Shown here: positions 23,882 to 32,416 of the stretch, one piece after another
How positions within the stretch are numbered: the stretch's first letter is position 1
Layout: the number at the start of each line of letters is the position of its first letter
Assembly (NCBI RefSeq): GCF_900112105.1
Contig: NZ_FOKV01000001.1
Location: 186,001-250,000, forward strand
Direction of reading: 5' to 3'
DNA: 64,000 nt
From: Zunongwangia mangrovi
Lineage (GTDB): Bacteria; Bacteroidota; Bacteroidia; Flavobacteriales; Flavobacteriaceae
Notes under the pieces: generated by a model
Told to the model about the DNA's origin: nothing
The model's database searches: none
What the model saw: only the letters and a program-made list of their open reading frames with translations
Made by a program: the position numbers and the translations under genes

Positions 23882-24661
23882 ATGATTAAAGACATCAATA
23901 AAGTTTTAAAACCTCAGGTAGAAACTTTACTAAACCACTCGCTATACTCAAAGATCACTTCACCTAAAGAATTACAGATCTTTATGGAACATCATGTTTT
24001 TGCGGTATGGGACTTTATGTCTTTACTTAAAGCTTTGCAACAAAATCTTACCAAAACTACTAATCCCTGGTTTCCTGTTGGAAATCCTGAGACTAGATAT
24101 TTGATCAACGAGATCGTTCTTGCTGAAGAAACCGATGTTAATTTCTACGGAAAACACCAAAGTCATTATGAAATGTATATTGATGCGATGGAAAAAGCAG
24201 GTGCAAATACGACCAAAATCAATAAATTTCTAGACCAGGTGATTCACGGTACCGATATTTACCTAATCATTGCGGCTAGTGATCTTCCATGGAGCATTAA
24301 GCAGTTCGTAAAATTTACTTTTGAAACTATTTCTGAAGGGAAACCACATAAAATTGCTTCAGCTTTCACTTTTGGAAGAGAAGGCTTAATTCCGGGAATG
24401 TTCACTTCTATCATTAGTAAAATTCAGAAGAACTTTCCTGAAGAAGATTTAAAACTATTCAAATATTATTTTGATCGCCACATAGAACTCGATGACGATG
24501 AGCACGGCCCAATGGCTTTTGAAATGATCGAACATCTTTGCGGAAATGACAGAACCAAATGGGATGAGGTAGAGGAAATTGCAAAACAAGCACTCGATGC
24601 CCGAATCGAACTATGGGATGGTATTGAAAAAGAAATTCAGCAGGAAAAAGTCCTAAAATGA
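23882..24661 (+). CDS. DUF3050 protein (heme-oxygenase-like fold)
   Basis: A 259-residue cytoplasmic protein of the DUF3050 family. Family marks are FMEHHVFAVWDFMSLLKALQ (about residues 36-55), EIVLAEETDVNFYGKHQSHYEMY (about 79-101) and the C-terminal HIELDDDEHGPMAFEMIE (about 200-217). The spaced His and Glu/Asp residues are consistent with a heme-oxygenase-like helical bundle that could bind two metal ions. Function is unknown. It overlaps the following barrel gene tail to tail by 9 bp. Confidence 0.8.
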   Translation: MIKDINKVLKPQVETLLNHSLYSKITSPKELQIFMEHHVFAVWDFMSLLKALQQNLTKTTNPWFPVGNPETRYLINEIVLAEETDVNFYGKHQSHYEMYIDAMEKAGANTTKINKFLDQVIHGTDIYLIIAASDLPWSIKQFVKFTFETISEGKPHKIASAFTFGREGLIPGMFTSIISKIQKNFPEEDLKLFKYYFDRHIELDDDEHGPMAFEMIEHLCGNDRTKWDEVEEIAKQALDARIELWDGIEKEIQQEKVLK

Positions 24662-25357
24662 AAATCCGAATCCAATATTAAAGATCAGTCCATCGAATAA
24701 TAACTTTTGCGGAGATTCGTCTGCGGCAAAAAGCTCATCAAAACTTTCTGACTCTGTTCTGGTTTCGCCTTCATAAGTAAACTCGTATTCTAAATATTCT
24801 GGATAAGAACTAAAAGCGTAACCAATTTCAGGTCTAAAATAAAATAGACCTCCGAATTTAGCCCCTAGCTTAAGATTAAAGGAATCGTGTTTAAAATCTA
24901 TATTCGCCGTCCCTTCGTATGATTGAACATCGCCATACATTTCTGGCTGATAATCATAAATGGTAGCATCGAAATTAAAACTACTATAGCTCGCACCAAT
25001 ATAAAGTCCTTTACCTGGCTTAAAAAGATAGTAATTCAATCCACCTTCAAAATAGCTGAATTTCACATCTGGATCCTGGCTATCGTTATCCTCTTCGACA
25101 TCATCACTTAAAAATTCAGATAAAAAGCCAAAATTAATATTAGAGTATTCAACATTGGCTGCTAAGCGATTATTAAAAAGAGGAGTAACATATTCAACAT
25201 TCCCCCCTGCTATATTTGGAAATCCTATTTTCACACCGATTCTTAGTGGTCTTACTTTTTCATCAAAATCTCCTATCGATTGAGCAGAGACATTAAGACC
25301 AAAAAAAAGGACAGAAATAAAACAAACTAATTTTGAAATTTTAGAGAGAGCTTTCAT
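24653..25357 (-). CDS. outer-membrane beta-barrel protein
   Basis: A 234-residue exported protein. The signal peptide spans about residues 1-25 (LVCFISVLFFGLNVSAQS). The body has alternating aromatic strands (GLNYYLFKPGKGLYIGASYSSFNF, LKLGAKFGGLFYFRPEIGYAFSS) separated by acidic loops, and ends NIGFGFSF with the terminal Phe of outer-membrane barrels. It looks like an eight- to ten-stranded small barrel of the OmpA/OmpW size class. No function is suggested by its neighbours. It shares its last 9 bp with the DUF3050 gene. Confidence 0.65.
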   Translation of the reverse strand: MKALSKISKLVCFISVLFFGLNVSAQSIGDFDEKVRPLRIGVKIGFPNIAGGNVEYVTPLFNNRLAANVEYSNINFGFLSEFLSDDVEEDNDSQDPDVKFSYFEGGLNYYLFKPGKGLYIGASYSSFNFDATIYDYQPEMYGDVQSYEGTANIDFKHDSFNLKLGAKFGGLFYFRPEIGYAFSSYPEYLEYEFTYEGETRTESESFDELFAADESPQKLLFDGLIFNIGFGFSF

Positions 25358-25400
25358 ATTCTAAGTTTGTTTAAAAATAGAATTACTTTTAAACAAAAAA

Positions 25401-25420
25401 AATACCCGAAATCGGGTATT
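25401..25420 (-). terminator. terminator of the iron-sulfur operon
   Basis: AATACCCGA and TCGGGTATT form a 9-bp perfect stem with loop AA. On the minus strand it is followed by a run of eight T. It closes the mrp-nfu-reductase-ferredoxin unit 25 bp after the ferredoxin stop. Confidence 0.85.
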
Positions 25421-25445
25421 TTCTGTTTTAATATAAGTCGAAATC

Positions 25446-25781
25446 TTAAGTTGACTCTGGAGCTAATTTTACCTCCAACCCATCCAGATCTTCAGTTATA
25501 GGGATCTGGCAACTTAAACGACTATTATCTTCAACAAAAAACGCCTGATCTAACATATCTTCCTCCTCAAAACTTTGCTCTGGTAACATATGCTCTAAAT
25601 TAAGCACATAACACTGGCAAGAGGCACACATGGCCATACCGCCACAAATACCAATGGTACCTTCTGGCGCCAATTCGTAAGAACGAACTACTTCCATTAA
25701 ATTCATATTCATATCTGTAGGAGCATCTACAGTATGTGCTTCACCTTCTCTGTCGATGATGGTAATTTTTATATCAGACAT
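25446..25781 (-). CDS. adrenodoxin-type [2Fe-2S] ferredoxin
   Basis: A 111-residue soluble electron carrier. The cluster ligands are C46, C52, C55 and C91 in the C-x5-C-x2-C...C pattern (CGGMAMCASC and SCQIP) of vertebrate-type/putidaredoxin-like ferredoxins. An extra cysteine is at C57. Many acidic residues lie between residues 72 and 87, the usual partner-docking face. The gene follows a ferredoxin reductase gene by 33 bp and probably takes electrons from it. This could supply electrons to iron-sulfur assembly or a monooxygenase. The first is favoured by the nfu and mrp genes in the same run. Confidence 0.9.
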   Translation of the reverse strand: MSDIKITIIDREGEAHTVDAPTDMNMNLMEVVRSYELAPEGTIGICGGMAMCASCQCYVLNLEHMLPEQSFEEEDMLDQAFFVEDNSRLSCQIPITEDLDGLEVKLAPEST

Positions 25782-25814
25782 GTTTCAATATTTTGAAGCC
25801 TTAAGCTTCTACTT

Positions 25815-26876
25815 TTAATTTATACTCTTAACTACTTCTTTTTTGGCTTCTTTTCTACTTCCGTCGAAACCATTTACGCCACTAACAGTGGTATATTTCA
25901 TCACATATTTCTTATCTGGAAAAATACGCTGATAAGCACTTTGGCACATAATTGCTGCTTCATGAAAACCACAAAGAATAAGCTTTAATTTACCAGGATA
26001 TGTATTTACATCTCCAATAGCATAAACTCCGGGAATATTGGTTTGATAATCGTACGTATTATCCACCTTTATTGCATTCTTTTCTATTTCTAGTCCCCAA
26101 TCACCTATTGGCCCAAGTTTTGGCGACAAACCAAACAGTGGAATAAAATAATCGGTTTCTTTAATCTCTTCGCCCAAAGCGGTATCCTTATGTCTAATTA
26201 CTACAGCATCAAGATTGTCTTCTCCCTTAAGATCAACAACCTCTGCATTAGTAATAAGTTTTATTTTTCCGATTTTAGATAGTTCTTCTACTTTTTCTAC
26301 GGAATCTAAAGCGCCTCTAAACTCTTTTCTACGGTGCACCAAAGAAACTTCTGAAGCAACATCGGCCAGATAGATCGCCCAATCTAATGCAGAATCTCCA
26401 CCGCCAGCAATAACCACTTTCTTATCGCGGTAAACTTCTGGCTCCTTTATTATGTAAGCAACACCCTTATCTTCAAAATCTGTAATTGTTGGAATTGGCG
26501 GTTTTCTTGGCTCAAAACTTCCCAAACCTCCAGCAATTACAACAACCGGTGCATGATGCTTAGTACCTTTATTAGTGGTTACTATAAAACTTCCATCCTC
26601 TTGCTTATCGATAGTCTCAGCGCGCTCTCCTAAGGTAAATCCTGGTTCAAAGGATTTGATTTGTTCCATAAGATTAGTCACAAGATCTCCTGCAAGAACC
26701 TCTGGAAATCCAGGAATATCATAAATCGGTTTTTTAGGATATATTTCTGAACATTGCCCACCAGGTTGCGGCAAAGCATCGATAAGGTGACATTTCAATT
26801 TTAGTAATCCTGCCTCAAAAACAGTAAAAAGTCCTGTTGGTCCTGCACCAACAATTATCATATCTGTTTTAATCAT
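25815..26876 (-). CDS. NAD(P)H-ferredoxin reductase, thioredoxin-reductase-like type
   Basis: A 353-residue flavoprotein with two Rossmann motifs: FAD-binding GAGPTGLFTVFEAG (residues 8-21) and NAD(P)-binding IAGGGDSALDWAIYLA (about 153-168). There is no CxxC between them, so it is not a thioredoxin reductase. With QPGGQCSEIYPKKPIYDIPGFP and the C-terminal GDVNTYPGKLKLI it matches the FNR type of Bacillus YumC and green sulfur bacteria. It probably reduces the ferredoxin encoded next. The gap to nfu upstream is 45 bp. Confidence 0.88.
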   Translation of the reverse strand: MIKTDMIIVGAGPTGLFTVFEAGLLKLKCHLIDALPQPGGQCSEIYPKKPIYDIPGFPEVLAGDLVTNLMEQIKSFEPGFTLGERAETIDKQEDGSFIVTTNKGTKHHAPVVVIAGGLGSFEPRKPPIPTITDFEDKGVAYIIKEPEVYRDKKVVIAGGGDSALDWAIYLADVASEVSLVHRRKEFRGALDSVEKVEELSKIGKIKLITNAEVVDLKGEDNLDAVVIRHKDTALGEEIKETDYFIPLFGLSPKLGPIGDWGLEIEKNAIKVDNTYDYQTNIPGVYAIGDVNTYPGKLKLILCGFHEAAIMCQSAYQRIFPDKKYVMKYTTVSGVNGFDGSRKEAKKEVVKSIN

Positions 26877-26921
26877 GCTATTTGTAATAATTTGAAGATT
26901 TTTCTAATCGATTGAGATTAT

Positions 26922-27164
26922 TTACTTCTGAATATTAATTACTTCTTCTATCTGCGGAACATACTTTTTTATCGTCATCTCTACCCCAGACTTTAACGTC
27001 ATTTGATTTACAGAGCAACCCACACAAGCACCTTCTAATTGTACTTTTACCAAACGGTCGTCTTCAATCGCAACCAAAGAGATATCGCCCCCATCACTTT
27101 CTAAAAAAGGACGAATTTCGGCTAATGCCTTTTCTACATTAAGTTTTACTTCTTCGCTTGTCAT
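26922..27164 (-). CDS. NifU C-terminal domain (Nfu) iron-sulfur carrier
   Basis: An 80-residue protein that is just an Nfu domain. The cluster-binding CxxC is C47-x-x-C50 in LEGACVGCSVNQMTLKSGVE. IRPFLESDGGDISLV is the conserved start of the domain. Such proteins carry a [4Fe-4S] or [2Fe-2S] cluster between two monomers and pass it to target proteins. The start codon follows the mrp stop directly, so the two are translationally linked. Confidence 0.92.
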   Translation of the reverse strand: MTSEEVKLNVEKALAEIRPFLESDGGDISLVAIEDDRLVKVQLEGACVGCSVNQMTLKSGVEMTIKKYVPQIEEVINIQK

Positions 27165-28307
27165 TTACTTAGTTTTAACCGCACTACATCCAGCCATCGT
27201 GGTGATCTTAATCGCCTCGGTTGGAGGTAAGCTTTTGTTTCTGTTTACCGTTTCCTGTACCATATTTCTAGTGATCTCTTTGAAAGATTCCTCTAAAGGA
27301 GTTTCTTCCTGAAGCGCTGCAGGACGACCAATATCACCAGATTCTCTAAGACTTTGCACCAAAGGAATTTCTCCTAAAAATGGCACTTGTAAATCTTCAG
27401 ACAGGTTCTTAGCTCCCTGCTCTCCAAAAATATAATATTTATTATTCGGCAACTCTTGTGGGGTAAAGTACGCCATATTTTCAACAATACCCAGTACTGG
27501 TACGTTTATGCTTTCCTGCTGGAACATTGCTACACCTTTTTTAGCATCTGCCAAGGCAACGTTTTGCGGTGTACTTACCACAACTGATCCTGTAATTGGC
27601 AAAGACTGCATGATAGAAAGATGAATATCTCCTGTTCCAGGTGGTAGATCTACTAAAAGAAAATCTAGTTCTCCCCAGGCTGCATCAAAGATCATTTGGT
27701 TTAATGCTTTCGCAGCCATTGGTCCTCTCCAGATCACCGCCTGGTTTGGTTTGGTAAAAAATCCGATAGAAAGAATTTTTACTCCGTAATTTTCTACAGG
27801 TTTCATTTTAGATTTCCCATCGACATTTACAGATAATGGTCGTTCTGCAGCCACATCAAACATAATTGGGACAGAAGGCCCGTAAATATCTGCATCTAAA
27901 ACACCTACTTTAAAGCCCATTTTGGATAAGGTAACTGCTAAATTCGCAGTAACGGTAGACTTTCCTACACCACCTTTTCCTGATGCAACCGCTATTACAT
28001 TTTTAATCCCAGGAATTGGTTTTCCCTTAATTTCCGGAGCTTTTTTCTCGGCTGCCGGTGCTTCCACCTTTATATTTACTTTTATTTTAGCTTTTTCATA
28101 AACGTGCTCATGAATTGCTTTCATCACATCTACTTCAGCTCTCTTTTTTATGTGAAGTGCTGGCGAGCTTAATACTAAATCTACAACAACCTCGTCACCA
28201 AAGGTCATAACGTTTTGCAAAGCACCACCTTCTATCATGTTTTTGCCTTCACCGGCAACACTAATAGTTTCTAATGCTTTGATTATTTCTTTCCTATCTA
28301 ATTTCAT
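27165..28307 (-). CDS. Mrp/NBP35-family iron-sulfur carrier ATPase (ApbC-like)
   Basis: A 380-residue protein. Residues 1-80 are a DUF59 (MIP18-like) domain. The P-loop ASGKGGVGKST is near 108-118 with the deviant Walker A lysine of this family; DADIYGPSVP, LPPGTGDIHL and FFTKPNQAVIWRGPM follow. The C-terminus has a single cysteine (MAGCSAVKTK) rather than a clear CxxC. Mrp/ApbC proteins bind and transfer [4Fe-4S] clusters. A -7 element TATATTTG (complement of 28354-28361) lies about 47 bp ahead of the start. First gene of the four-gene iron-sulfur unit. Confidence 0.92.
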   Translation of the reverse strand: MKLDRKEIIKALETISVAGEGKNMIEGGALQNVMTFGDEVVVDLVLSSPALHIKKRAEVDVMKAIHEHVYEKAKIKVNIKVEAPAAEKKAPEIKGKPIPGIKNVIAVASGKGGVGKSTVTANLAVTLSKMGFKVGVLDADIYGPSVPIMFDVAAERPLSVNVDGKSKMKPVENYGVKILSIGFFTKPNQAVIWRGPMAAKALNQMIFDAAWGELDFLLVDLPPGTGDIHLSIMQSLPITGSVVVSTPQNVALADAKKGVAMFQQESINVPVLGIVENMAYFTPQELPNNKYYIFGEQGAKNLSEDLQVPFLGEIPLVQSLRESGDIGRPAALQEETPLEESFKEITRNMVQETVNRNKSLPPTEAIKITTMAGCSAVKTK

Positions 28308-28425
28308 AAAAATTTTTAATCAGAATATCTTCTAATTAGATCGATTCTAAACGCAAATATACTTTGAAATGCTAAGAACACGAAGCATTTATAAAGAATT
28401 GATCTATTATATCATAAACACAAGT

Positions 28426-28444
28426 AATTCAGTTTTTCTGAATT
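28426..28444. terminator. small hairpin between atl and mrp
   Basis: AATTCAG and CTGAATT pair around TTTTT. It lies in the 199-bp gap between the mrp start and the alkyltransferase-like gene, with no strong T-run. A weak terminator or nothing. Confidence 0.25.
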
Positions 28445-28506
28445 GAAAATGCTATGAATTTAGTATACCAAAATTCTAAAACCTTACAGAAAGATTTTTC
28501 TTAAAA

Positions 28507-28848
28507 CTAAGCATCCAACTCGATCATGGGATCCCAAAATATCGACTCAAAATTAAGGATTTTTAGCTCTTTTACCGCTACACCTTCAGCTTCCAATAAT
28601 TGCTGCATGGCATTAGAACCTCCAAAATGACTTTTACCGGTAAGAATTCCGTTTCGATTTACTACTCGGTGCGCAGGAACATCATCTCTGTGTTTAGAAG
28701 CACTCATCGCCCAACCGACCATGCGCGCACTTTTAGCCGCTCCAAGATATTTTGCAATAGCTCCATAGGAAGTTACACGACCTTCAGGAATTTGCGCAGC
28801 GACATCATAAACTCTTTCAAAAAAACCAGATTTATCTACTGCACTCAT
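28507..28848 (-). CDS. alkyltransferase-like protein (MGMT family without catalytic cysteine)
   Basis: A 113-residue protein of the O6-alkylguanine-DNA alkyltransferase DNA-binding domain. The usual active site PCHRV is PAHRV here (P58-A59-H60-R61), so the acceptor cysteine is replaced by alanine and the protein cannot take an alkyl group. IPEGRVTSYGAIAKYLG and SARMVGWAMSAS are the conserved helix-turn-helix region. Known alkyltransferase-like proteins bind O6-alkylguanine and hand it to nucleotide excision repair. It overlaps the LysE-family gene by 4 bp (ATGA), so the two are coupled. Confidence 0.88.
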   Translation of the reverse strand: MSAVDKSGFFERVYDVAAQIPEGRVTSYGAIAKYLGAAKSARMVGWAMSASKHRDDVPAHRVVNRNGILTGKSHFGGSNAMQQLLEAEGVAVKELKILNFESIFWDPMIELDA

Positions 28849-29468
28849 GAATTATAAATCCTAATTATGGTGATCACGACGAGAATGGCCATTAAGCCAG
28901 CCATAAAATAATTGGAATATTTAGCGAATTTCTCTGCTTTCTTTTCAATTTTAATAAAGGAAAGCACGTAAAGATAAAGGCTGGTAAAACTACCTAAAGC
29001 GGCAGCACTGGCAAAAGCAATAATTTTAAACCAATTATAACTAACGCCAACACCTACATTAAATCCACCGGCAATCGCACAAAAATAGGGAATAGGAAAA
29101 ATATTTAATGCTGCGATTAGCATCCCTTTGTACAAACTGCTATTATGTTTTTTCTTGGAATGAGAAGGAATCCCTTTTTTCTTTTTCGCCTGAATAAAAA
29201 AATACACTCCTAAAATACTGAATATCACCAAAGCCGCTCTTAACATTACGCGCTGCACAAATGGATGATCAAAAATGTATTTGGCCAGTAAAACCGCAAT
29301 AAAAGCCTGAAGCAAGATCACGACAGAAGCCCCTATCGCCACCAACATTCCATTTTTCTTACCACGTTCAATACAGGTTTTAGCAACGGTCATGTTCACT
29401 AAGCCTGGCGGCAAAACTCCAAAAAGTGCCGCAAAATAAACGATTAGAAAAATTTTTGCTTCTTCCAA
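28845..29468 (-). CDS. LysE-family membrane transporter
   Basis: A 207-residue protein with six likely membrane helices. The N-terminal FAALFGVLPPGLVNMTVAKTCIERGKKNG is the amino-acid-exporter (LysE/RhtB) signature with the conserved PPG. It probably exports amino acids or related compounds. The start is taken as TTG, because an in-frame stop lies just upstream and there is no ATG before residue 26. It begins 7 bp after the trmB stop and overlaps the alkyltransferase-like gene, so trmB-lysE-atl is one unit. Confidence 0.82.
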   Translation of the reverse strand: MEEAKIFLIVYFAALFGVLPPGLVNMTVAKTCIERGKKNGMLVAIGASVVILLQAFIAVLLAKYIFDHPFVQRVMLRAALVIFSILGVYFFIQAKKKKGIPSHSKKKHNSSLYKGMLIAALNIFPIPYFCAIAGGFNVGVGVSYNWFKIIAFASAAALGSFTSLYLYVLSFIKIEKKAEKFAKYSNYFMAGLMAILVVITIIRIYNS

Positions 29469-29475
29469 AAACCTG

Positions 29476-30150
29476 TTATTTTATTCTGAATTTAATATAC
29501 GTAATTGGTTTTCCTTTTTCAAGATACTGCTTTTCGTAGAAAGTTTGTATCCCAGTTACTTCTTTCGGCGCACCTTCGTTTTTATACACGTGGTGATTAG
29601 CATAAAGCACTTCGTGACCCTCGCCATGCAATAAACCTAAAGTATAACCATGCATAAATTCACTATCGGTTTTTAGATTTACAACACCATCTTGCTTCAA
29701 TATCTTTTTATACTTCTGTAAAAATTCGGTATTCGTTAAACGATGTTTGGTTCTTTTATATTTTATCTGAGGATCTGGGAAAGTGATCCAAATTTCACTT
29801 ACTTCATTTTCAGCGAAAGCATAATCGATAAGTTCGATCTGTGTTCTTAGAAAACCAACATTATCCATTTCTTCTTCAACCGCTGTTTTCGCTCCTCGCC
29901 AAAACCGCGCTCCTTTTATGTCGATTCCTATAAAATTCTTTTCTGGAAATGCCTGCGCAAGACCAACGCTATACTCGCCTTTACCACAACCCAATTCTAA
30001 AACTATTGGTTGATCGTTCTTAAAAAATTTGGTATTCCATTTTCCTTTATACTGAAATTGAGCTCCCGTAAGCTCTTCTCTAGTTGGCTGAATGACATTT
30101 GAAAATGTCTCGTTTTCTTTAAAACGTTTTAATTTATTCTTACTTCCCAC
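29476..30150 (-). CDS. trmB: tRNA (guanine46-N7)-methyltransferase
   Basis: A 224-residue SAM-dependent methyltransferase if started at the GTG that gives GSKNKLKRFKENETF, the N-terminus usual in flavobacterial TrmB. An ATG 18 codons earlier is in frame, and the -7 element TACATTTG (complement of 30216-30223) would allow it, so the start is not settled. LELGCGKGEYSVGLA is the SAM site; WITFPDPQIKYKRTKHRLTN is the TrmB signature. It makes m7G46 in the variable loop of tRNAs. First gene of trmB-lysE-atl. Confidence 0.92.
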   Translation of the reverse strand: MGSKNKLKRFKENETFSNVIQPTREELTGAQFQYKGKWNTKFFKNDQPIVLELGCGKGEYSVGLAQAFPEKNFIGIDIKGARFWRGAKTAVEEEMDNVGFLRTQIELIDYAFAENEVSEIWITFPDPQIKYKRTKHRLTNTEFLQKYKKILKQDGVVNLKTDSEFMHGYTLGLLHGEGHEVLYANHHVYKNEGAPKEVTGIQTFYEKQYLEKGKPITYIKFRIK

Positions 30151-30340
30151 AGACGAAATTTGATTTTCAGCAAATTTATATAATATTATTTCGGTTTTTA
30201 GCAAAGTTGGGACTACAAATGTATAATTTCAGGCTTCAAAGACAAGCTTTTAGAATCCTGAAATTGATATTTAAAACTTTCGTGATGTTTTTTTAATACC
30301 TAAAAAGCTTTTCAATTTTCAACAAATCTATATTTGTAAA

Positions 30341-31399
30341 ATGCAAAAAAAGCGAATTTTGGTTGCGGTTTTAAATTGGGGTTTGGGTCATGCGACTCGA
30401 TGTATCCCTATCATTAAAGCTCTTCTAAAAACCGATTATGAGCCTATTTTAGCATCAGATGGTGATGCTTTGCGATTGCTGAAAAAAGAATTCCCACATA
30501 TTATTTGTATTGAGCTTCCTTCCTATAATATTAAATACACTGAAGATCCTTCGAATCTAAAATGGAAATTACTTTTTGACAGCCCCAGAATATTAGGCGT
30601 CATTAAAACCGAAAAGAAAATTACCAAAAAAATTATCCAGGATTATCAAATTTCGGGTATCATTTCAGATAATCGTTGGGGCGTGAGAAATAAGAAGATA
30701 AAAAGCGTCTTTATCACGCATCAATTAAATGTACTTTCAGGAAATACAACCTACTTCAGCAGTAAAATTCAGCAAAAATTTATTCAGAAATTTAATGAAT
30801 GTTGGATTCCTGATCTACCGGGAAGCAAAAACCTAAGCGGCATACTTGGTCATTTAAAAGAAACGACTTCAGCAATAAAATATATTGGACCTTTAAGCCG
30901 AATTGAGAAGCGTTCCTGGCCAAAAGTCTATGATTATCTAATCATTTTATCTGGTCCAGAACCTCAACGCACATTTTTAGAGCTTAAATTACTTCAGGTT
31001 TTTAAGCATACTGAATCTAAGATTCTATTTATTAGAGGTGTTTTTTCTTCGGAAGAAATTAGCCTGAAAAACCCCAATATCAACATTAGAAACCATCTTT
31101 ATGGTGCGGTTTTACAGCAAGCCTTAAATAGTTGCAACTATGTAATTGCCCGCTCGGGTTACACTACGATTATGGATCTTAGCAAAATTGAAGCGAAAGC
31201 ATTTTTTTTACCCACTCCCGGGCAATTTGAACAAGAATATCTTGCCGAGCGCTGTGAGAAACTCGGCATTGCTCCATTTTGTACACAGGAAGAATTTTCT
31301 TTAGAAAAATTGAAGAATTTAGATGAATTCTCAGGCTTCAGCAATTTCAGGTTCGAGCACTCTTTCCGGGATCTCTTTGCTCTTTTCGAGCGTGAATGA
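30341..31399 (+). CDS. glycosyltransferase of the MJ1255 / MurG-like type
   Basis: A 352-residue GT-B fold protein. The N-terminal nucleotide-sugar fold opens with ILVAVLNWGLGHATRCIPIIKALL and SDGDALRLLKKEFP, as in the MJ1255 family related to MurG. The C-terminal half has RGVFSSEE, the helix RSGYTTIMDL and the loop PTPGQFEQEYLAERCEKLGI, where a UDP-sugar normally binds. Acceptor and sugar are unknown. A -7 element TATATTTG ends only 4 bp before the ATG, so the message may have almost no leader. Its last 69 bp overlap the 3' end of the histidine kinase gene on the other strand. Confidence 0.82.
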   Translation: MQKKRILVAVLNWGLGHATRCIPIIKALLKTDYEPILASDGDALRLLKKEFPHIICIELPSYNIKYTEDPSNLKWKLLFDSPRILGVIKTEKKITKKIIQDYQISGIISDNRWGVRNKKIKSVFITHQLNVLSGNTTYFSSKIQQKFIQKFNECWIPDLPGSKNLSGILGHLKETTSAIKYIGPLSRIEKRSWPKVYDYLIILSGPEPQRTFLELKLLQVFKHTESKILFIRGVFSSEEISLKNPNINIRNHLYGAVLQQALNSCNYVIARSGYTTIMDLSKIEAKAFFLPTPGQFEQEYLAERCEKLGIAPFCTQEEFSLEKLKNLDEFSGFSNFRFEHSFRDLFALFERE

Positions 31400-32416
31400 A
31401 AATTCACTTCCTACTCCAAAAACACTTTCTACATAGATCTTTTCGGTATGTGCTTCAATTATATGTTTAACGATAGACAAACCTAAACCAGAGCCGCCTT
31501 CTTTACGCGATCCACTTTTATCTACGCGATAAAAACGTTCGAATAAACGTGGAATATTATCTTTAGCGATTCCTTCACCATTATCGGTCACCCTAACAAT
31601 GACTTTATTTTTGATAAGATTTTCGATACTTATTTCGGTTGTTCCACCTTCTTTACCGTATTTAATGGAGTTCACCACCAAATTGGTAATTACCTGCTGA
31701 ATCCTTTCCTGATCGGCTCTTACCCAGATTGCTTCCTGGTATTCCATATCGAAGGTCAGCGTTATATTCTTTTTCGCTGCCTTCATTTCTAGCAGATCAA
31801 AAGAATTTTGGATCAGTTCCACGATATCAAAATCTTCAATATAAAGATGCAGATCACCTGTTTCTAATTTGGTGATCATATCAAGATCTTTTACGATATA
31901 AATAAGTCTTTCTACCCCTTTACTGGCGCGCTGCAAATACTTTTTACGAACGGTCTTATCCTTCATAGCACCATCAAGTAAAGTAAGAATATACCCCTGA
32001 ACTGTAAAAAGTGGTGTTTTTAACTCGTGAGAGACATTTCCCATAAATTCTTTACGGTAATTCTCTCTAACTTTAAGGGTTTCGATCTCCAGCTTTTTAT
32101 TCTCAGCAAACTTTTCTACCTCTTTAGTAAGTGTCGCCATATCTGTAGTTACCTGGTTAGGACTAAGCGTAGAAGAATCTAATAAAGATACATCGTCGTA
32201 TATCTTCTTAATCCTTTTGTAGATAAAATTCTCTACCCGATACTGCGTTGTAAAAAAGGAAAAAGTATAGCAAACCACGGCAAACCCCAGTAGCGCCCAC
32301 CAATGAAAGTTCCCTGAAAAATAAGAAAAAGCAGTCCATAGACCGCTTAAAAATAAGGTAAGATATAAAGAGGTCTTTATTGCAAATGTGTAGGACTTCT
32401 TAAATTTTTTCGCCAT
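31331..32416 (-). CDS. PhoR-like sensor histidine kinase
   Basis: A 361-residue membrane kinase. Two helices lie at about residues 12-32 and 38-57 with almost no periplasmic loop, so sensing is probably through the membrane or a partner. A coiled linker follows. The H-box NVSHELKTPL has the phosphorylated H130; N-box NLVVNSIKYG, DNGEGIAKDN and GSGLGLSIVKH complete the ATPase. The GSRKEGGSGLG lid matches PhoR-type kinases. The stop-start overlap (TAATG) with the response regulator gene couples the two. The C-terminal tail (EIPERVLEPEIAEA) lies within the 69-bp overlap with the glycosyltransferase gene. Confidence 0.93.
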   Translation of the reverse strand: MAKKFKKSYTFAIKTSLYLTLFLSGLWTAFSYFSGNFHWWALLGFAVVCYTFSFFTTQYRVENFIYKRIKKIYDDVSLLDSSTLSPNQVTTDMATLTKEVEKFAENKKLEIETLKVRENYRKEFMGNVSHELKTPLFTVQGYILTLLDGAMKDKTVRKKYLQRASKGVERLIYIVKDLDMITKLETGDLHLYIEDFDIVELIQNSFDLLEMKAAKKNITLTFDMEYQEAIWVRADQERIQQVITNLVVNSIKYGKEGGTTEISIENLIKNKVIVRVTDNGEGIAKDNIPRLFERFYRVDKSGSRKEGGSGLGLSIVKHIIEAHTEKIYVESVFGVGSEFSFTLEKSKEIPERVLEPEIAEA

